Source: a virus
Virus record (IMG/VR): IMGVR_UViG_3300030329_003131
Span: 1-41,409 of that record
Reading direction: 5' to 3' (one strand)
DNA: 41,409 bases
The first letter of the stretch is position 1. The number at the start of each line of letters is the position of its first letter. Below are positions 38,591 to 41,409 of the stretch, piece by piece. A model generated the notes under the pieces. It was given only the letters and a program-made list of their open reading frames with translations. It was not told where the DNA came from and did not search any database. Made by a program: the position numbers and the translations under genes.

Positions 38591-38936
38591 TCTAAACTTT
38601 ACTTTAAAAAAAGGACGGGTGTATGAGGAATGGTACTGCGCTTGTTCCTCATGCCACAACCATAGCAAGGTTTATTTCCGTCAACGCAATAGGTGGCCTG
38701 AAATAGCACCCATAGACACAGAGCATCGCATGGAACTCCACGGTAATGAATACCACCGGGTAGAGTTAATGCGAATATTCAAACCAGAGAGTGATATCCA
38801 CACCTCCTTTGAGGTTGTTCCAACCCACACGGAACATATGAGGGAGGTAGAAGAGAAGATGGATAAGGATATTAACGAGGCTCGAACCATAATAAGAGAG
38901 TTTAGAAAATCCAAAACAAAGGAGGGATCACAATGA
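38580..38936 (+). CDS. 118-aa protein with Cys/His cluster
   Basis: The N-terminus has YEEWYCACSSCHNHSKVYFR, a C-x-C-x2-C-x-x-H cluster that may bind metal, then His-rich EHRMELHGNEYHRVE, and ends with a charged coiled coil (MREVEEKMDKDINEARTIIR). No family is recognised. It overlaps the upstream stop by 11 bases and the next ATG by 4. Confidence 0.65.
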   Translation: MSSNLNFTLKKGRVYEEWYCACSSCHNHSKVYFRQRNRWPEIAPIDTEHRMELHGNEYHRVELMRIFKPESDIHTSFEVVPTHTEHMREVEEKMDKDINEARTIIREFRKSKTKEGSQ

Positions 38937-39235
38937 GTGGAGAAATTAGATCATTCCCTATACCCCAAGACTGGAAATCCGCCAAAGATGGTAAGGGCGC
39001 TATGGATATGCCTATATTTACCAAGATCATCAATGTTGGTTACAATGAGCATCAAGCCCTAATGGTTTGGGGCATTGTCCAAGACGGATGGAAGGACCAA
39101 GTGGCCCCCTATAAGTTTCAAATACGAAAAGATGGTGATAGGATGGAGGGGTCAGATACGACCAGCCAATTTGTTGGTATGGTGGATATAGATGGAACCA
39201 ATCATGCTGTATTTTTTGGAGGATCTACGTCATAA
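38933..39235 (+). CDS. 100-aa protein of unknown function
   Basis: GGAGGGATCACA precedes the ATG. The product is beta-rich with aromatic residues (FTKIINVGYNEHQALMVWGI, FVGMVDIDGTNHAVFFGG). No motif is recognised. The ATGA overlap links it to the upstream gene, and TAATG to the endolysin. Confidence 0.65.
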   Translation: MSGEIRSFPIPQDWKSAKDGKGAMDMPIFTKIINVGYNEHQALMVWGIVQDGWKDQVAPYKFQIRKDGDRMEGSDTTSQFVGMVDIDGTNHAVFFGGSTS

Positions 39236-39705
39236 TGGACGAACTTAAGGAACAGGCAGTTCAGCATTCGTTTTGCAAAGAAACATTGCGCGAGGATTGG
39301 CCTTCGGGTAGGTGGCCCAACTTCTCCTTCGATGAAATGGCTTGTCGCCACACCGGGCTGTGTTATATCAGTTGGTTACTGATGGATCACCTACAGAGAA
39401 TGAGGGTTGAGCTTGGCGCTCCACTCACGGTTACAAGTGGTTACAGGCATCCCACTCACCCAGTTGAAGCCGCTAAGTCGGGCGGTCCCGGCGCTCATGC
39501 CACAGGTAAAGCGGTTGATATAAAATGCCACGGCATACTGGCATGGAGAATCCTTGGGTGGAGAGGGCCAAGTTACATAGATCCAACCTTCTCTGGTATT
39601 GGAGTCTCTCAATCGGGACCGCAAGACCAGAGGTTTCTCCATCTCGACATCATCGACAAGCCAGAGGAATTTCATGCCCCCCGGCCTTGGGTCTGGAGTT
39701 ACTAA
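39235..39705 (+). CDS. Endolysin, peptidase M15-type
   Basis: This is a 156-residue protein. The zinc-peptidase motifs are complete: TSGYRHPTHPVEAAKSGGPG, then AHATGKAVDI (the SxHxxGxAxD-type motif with zinc-binding His and Asp), and later QRFLHLDII (third zinc ligand). This is the D-Ala-D-Ala carboxypeptidase / L-Ala-D-Glu peptidase group used by phages to cut peptidoglycan. The first about 50 residues (NFSFDEMACRHTGLC) are the usual start of this family. No signal peptide is seen, so it needs a holin; candidate holins lie in the leftward cassettes at 0.9-2.3 kb and 40.4-41.4 kb. Confidence 0.9.
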   Translation: MDELKEQAVQHSFCKETLREDWPSGRWPNFSFDEMACRHTGLCYISWLLMDHLQRMRVELGAPLTVTSGYRHPTHPVEAAKSGGPGAHATGKAVDIKCHGILAWRILGWRGPSYIDPTFSGIGVSQSGPQDQRFLHLDIIDKPEEFHAPRPWVWSY

Positions 39706-40019
39706 TGAAAAAATCCACTGCCATACAATTAAAAGACAAAGCGATTAAGGTGGGCAGGGATTTTAGTAATCCAGACAGAGAGCTTAATAAAACCGGAGAA
39801 TCCTTTAAGGTTAAATCAATACGCCCACTGTCCGACCACATGGCAGCAGTGATTTACATTAAGAGCAGCAACAAGCTGGCGCTGGCCTTGTTTTACTATA
39901 TTCCAGCCAAGGAGAGGTGGGAGTACTTCTTTCCCACCGACTCCCACATATTGGGCCTAAGTGGATTCACTGAACTAAAGCAAAAAGTAGAAGAGTTTAA
40001 CTTTGATGCTAATTTTTAA
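39705..40019 (+). CDS. 104-aa protein downstream of the endolysin
   Basis: The frame opens at 39525, but the ATG at 39705 overlaps the endolysin stop (TAATG), has GGAG upstream and gives a natural start, MKKSTAIQLKDKAIKVGRDF. The product is alpha/beta with strands (HMAAVIYIKSSNKLALALFY) and a C-terminal helix. No family is recognised. Confidence 0.7.
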   Translation: MKKSTAIQLKDKAIKVGRDFSNPDRELNKTGESFKVKSIRPLSDHMAAVIYIKSSNKLALALFYYIPAKERWEYFFPTDSHILGLSGFTELKQKVEEFNFDANF

Positions 40020-40026
40020 AGAGCAA

Positions 40027-40260
40027 ATGACTTACAATACCCCAGAGCTTGCGAATCTACTTGGAATACCAGTTAGGCTTCTCCAAACATGGCACAACAA
40101 AGGCTGGTTACTGCCCTCTATAAAAGAGGCTTCTGGTCATGGAACGAGAAGGATCTGGAGTCATAATGATCTTGAAAGGGGGCTTTTGGTAAAGCAATTA
40201 AGCCGCCTACTAAACCCGACTCTTGTTCACCAGATAACAGCGCAGTTCAAATCTAATTAA
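40027..40260 (+). CDS. MerR-type helix-turn-helix protein (regulator or excisionase-like)
   Basis: Residues TYNTPELANLLGIPVRLLQT then WHNKGWLLPSIKEASGHGTR and RIWSHNDLERGLLVKQLSRL form a full MerR-type winged helix-turn-helix. A longer start at 40006 is possible (overlapping the upstream gene), but the ATG at 40027 fits the family opening. The effector domain is missing, so it is a small DNA-binding protein such as an excisionase or late regulator. It is last in its operon and lies 18 bases before the third TTGAAC palindrome. Confidence 0.8.
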   Translation: MTYNTPELANLLGIPVRLLQTWHNKGWLLPSIKEASGHGTRRIWSHNDLERGLLVKQLSRLLNPTLVHQITAQFKSN

Positions 40261-40278
40261 GGAGGGTTACATTAAATC

Positions 40279-40295
40279 TTGAACGGCCCGTTCAA
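40279..40295. promoter_or_regulatory. TTGAAC-GGCCC-GTTCAA palindrome, site 3
   Basis: The arms are the same 6-bp arms as at 21641 and 32472, here with a 5-bp centre (or 7-bp arms around GCC). It follows the MerR-like gene in the gap between convergent operons. It could be an operator or a transcription-stopping hairpin. Confidence 0.6.
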
Positions 40296-40315
40296 AGTTA
40301 GGGCGGAACAAGAAA

Positions 40316-40388
40316 AGGCCCGACACTCAGAGGATAGGAGCCGGTGGCTGGCGGACACCGTGTAACCTTACCAAAGGATGTCGGGCCT
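40316..40388 (-). terminator. Large-loop terminator of the second leftward cassette
   Basis: AGGCCCGACA and TGTCGGGCCT form a perfect 10-bp stem around 53 bases that contain a further CGGTG/CACCG stem. For leftward transcripts the stem is followed by TTTTCTTG. It lies 7 bases after the stop of the 76-aa gene. The inner hairpin makes it unusual; a small stable RNA is possible. Confidence 0.7.
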
Positions 40389-40394
40389 AACTTA

Positions 40395-40625
40395 TTACTC
40401 TTCTTCGGTTACTGGTAGTTCCTCGGCCTCCCCATTGGATGCCCCCAAATCCCTCAAAGCGGCCATGTAACCTTCCTGCTGCCGCAACATAGTATTCAGG
40501 TCAGCAACCTGCTTAGAGGCCGCGTTAAGCGCCCCTGCGGTCCTCTCATACTCAGCTTGCATCGCAGCAAGGCGCTCGTCTGTGGTCAACTCATTTCCTG
40601 CAAATTCAACAGGGGTGTCCGCCAT
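40395..40625 (-). CDS. 76-aa coiled-coil protein with acidic tail, cassette copy 2
   Basis: GGAAGGA precedes the ATG. Residues 15-55 form a helix (DERLAAMQAEYERTAGALNA, KQVADLNTMLRQQEGYMAAL), followed by a Glu-rich tail (NGEAEELPVTEEE). It is the counterpart, by layout and place, of the 79-aa protein at 1098-1337, though the sequences are not close. The function is unknown. Confidence 0.7.
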   Translation of the reverse strand: MADTPVEFAGNELTTDERLAAMQAEYERTAGALNAASKQVADLNTMLRQQEGYMAALRDLGASNGEAEELPVTEEE

Positions 40626-40638
40626 TTGGTCCTTCCTT

Positions 40639-40872
40639 TCAGCTTAAGTGATTGGCGAAAAATTGCCGAACAGCGTTGATCGCTGCTGACAGACCCGCCA
40701 CGACATAGGGAACTACGTCCGGGGCGGTTAGTGCTTCGGGCATGTAACCCGAATTTGATATAACAGAATAAGCAACTGCTCCCACTCCGCCAATAGCCAC
40801 ACCCTTAGAAGTCTTAGCTGCCTCCTGTTTTCCAAACCCTATACTAATATTGTTTTTAATAAAGTCTTTCAC
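40639..40872 (-). CDS. 77-aa membrane protein, holin-like, cassette copy 2
   Basis: The GTG start at 40872 has GGGAGA upstream. The N-terminus is basic (MKDFIKNNISIGFGKQEAAK), followed by two hydrophobic parts, about 24-38 (VAIGGVGAVAYSVIS) and 53-67 (VVPYVVAGLSAAINA), then a basic end. The topology matches the 56-aa protein at 897-1067. It is a candidate holin. Confidence 0.7.
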   Translation of the reverse strand: MKDFIKNNISIGFGKQEAAKTSKGVAIGGVGAVAYSVISNSGYMPEALTAPDVVPYVVAGLSAAINAVRQFFANHLS

Positions 40873-40895
40873 AATAGTTTTCTCCCGGCCTAATT

Positions 40896-41336
40896 TTATT
40901 TTGAGTTGGGGTGCATCGCTTTATAAGCCCAAGCAAACATCGAAGTCATCATAAAGGTCAGGGTGCTAACCATTGCTTCGTGCTGCCAGAACTCTTGAAA
41001 CTTTGCTCCACCGATCCAAGTGTTACCTGCTTTACATAATTCATAAAACAGTGCTACTGTTACCGCTGCCCCACCCGACCAGTAACCAGCCTTACTTGCT
41101 TCCTCTTTTGCTTTTTGTTTCTTAGTTATTGTAACCAAGTCTTTGCGTACCTTCTTTACTTCTCGCACAGCTTCCTTCTCGCTTTTCCCTGTGCGCCTCA
41201 ATGCTGTTTCAGTCGCCCCCTTCATCCGCTTACATTCTTGATAAGCATCCATTAGCCTATCGTAACACATCTTCAATTCCCCAAAACTCGCACACTCATC
41301 GGGGTTTTGAGGAAAGTTTCTATAGGGTCTTTTCAT
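40896..41336 (-). CDS. 146-aa two-helix membrane protein, cassette copy 2
   Basis: It is the paralogue of 1590-2030: same length, about 15 differences, mainly at the N-terminus and in the last helix. The helix positions are the same (about 84-103 and 121-138). The DNA differs strongly at third codon positions. It overlaps the 61-aa-type gene upstream by 4 bases, as in copy 1. The two copies are in direct orientation, 39.3 kb apart. Confidence 0.8.
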   Translation of the reverse strand: MKRPYRNFPQNPDECASFGELKMCYDRLMDAYQECKRMKGATETALRRTGKSEKEAVREVKKVRKDLVTITKKQKAKEEASKAGYWSGGAAVTVALFYELCKAGNTWIGGAKFQEFWQHEAMVSTLTFMMTSMFAWAYKAMHPNSK

Positions 41337-41409
41337 CTGTAAATTCTCGTTTTATCAGCAAGCCAATCATTAGTTTTATCTACTGATTTCTTGAGAGAAT
41401 CAAGTCTTC
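41333..41409 (-). CDS. 61-aa-type membrane coiled-coil protein, cassette copy 2 (5' end outside window)
   Basis: Only the last 24 codons are inside the window: RLDSLKKSVDKTNDWLADKT then RIYR, which match the C-terminus of the 61-aa protein at 2027-2212 (IESLKRSVDRINDWLADKT then RVYR). The stop overlaps the next ATG by 4 bases. The membrane anchor would lie beyond base 41409. Confidence 0.75.
   Translation of the reverse strand, partial: RLDSLKKSVDKTNDWLADKTRIYR

Overview
The window is a bacteriophage genome segment from an uncultured temperate, short-tailed (podovirus-like) tailed phage. It encodes the end of a tyrosine integrase, both terminase subunits, portal, scaffold, HK97-type capsid protein, a head-tail adaptor, a tail nozzle-like protein, tail fibres, an M15-type endolysin, an SSB-like protein, a RusA-like resolvase and two small phage-type repressors. 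I see no tape-measure, tail-tube, tRNA, rRNA or bacterial housekeeping gene. No DNA polymerase, helicase or primase gene is recognisable. Shine-Dalgarno sites are strong AGGAGG types and three promoters fit sigma-70 well, so the host is a bacterium; its phylum cannot be told from this sequence.

Layout: 1-552 is the integrase C-terminus, reading right. 553-896 is an AT-rich, repeat-rich gap that looks like an attachment site. 897-28446 is one long leftward late region; read from right to left it holds two small genes, small terminase, a polyvalent protein with a methyltransferase domain, large terminase, portal, a Zn-ribbon protein, scaffold, capsid, decoration protein, adaptor, nozzle, a 1,435-residue repeat protein, two more giant virion proteins, an S74-like tail fibre and a cassette of tiny membrane and coiled-coil proteins. 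28447-29215 is non-coding and carries a palindromic repeat array. 29216-32330 is a leftward operon: a MoxR-type AAA+ ATPase, a VWA-like partner and small proteins. 32331-32916 is a dense iteron region with divergent promoters, the best replication-origin candidate. 32917-34042 is a short rightward operon ending at a strong terminator. 34049-35210 is a leftward repressor operon. 35211-35372 is a divergent promoter region. 35373-37145 runs rightward (SSB-like, HTH, RusA-like). 37146-37839 has no credible gene but folds into many long helices behind a near-consensus promoter. 37840-40260 is a rightward operon with the endolysin. 40395-41409 is a leftward second copy of the small membrane-protein cassette, about 90% identical in its main protein to the copy at 1.6-2.0 kb.

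How it fits together: the repressor operon and the two rightward promoters (32834 and 35300) look like a lysis-lysogeny control region; the late region makes and packages the virion; the repeat arrays on both sides of the MoxR/VWA operon suggest shared control or replication initiation there. The integrase, candidate attP and structural genes are contiguous, which is the arrangement of an excised or virion genome rather than an integrated prophage.

The most unusual items are (1) a candidate structured RNA of about 525 nt at 37314-37839, (2) a 22-bp-periodic iteron region using two different motifs, one of which recurs 4 kb away, (3) a genome-wide roughly five-fold excess of the hexamer GGTTAC on both strands, (4) three copies of a TTGAAC-N4/5-GTTCAA palindrome at gene boundaries, and (5) a duplicated lysis-like cassette in direct orientation 39.3 kb apart.
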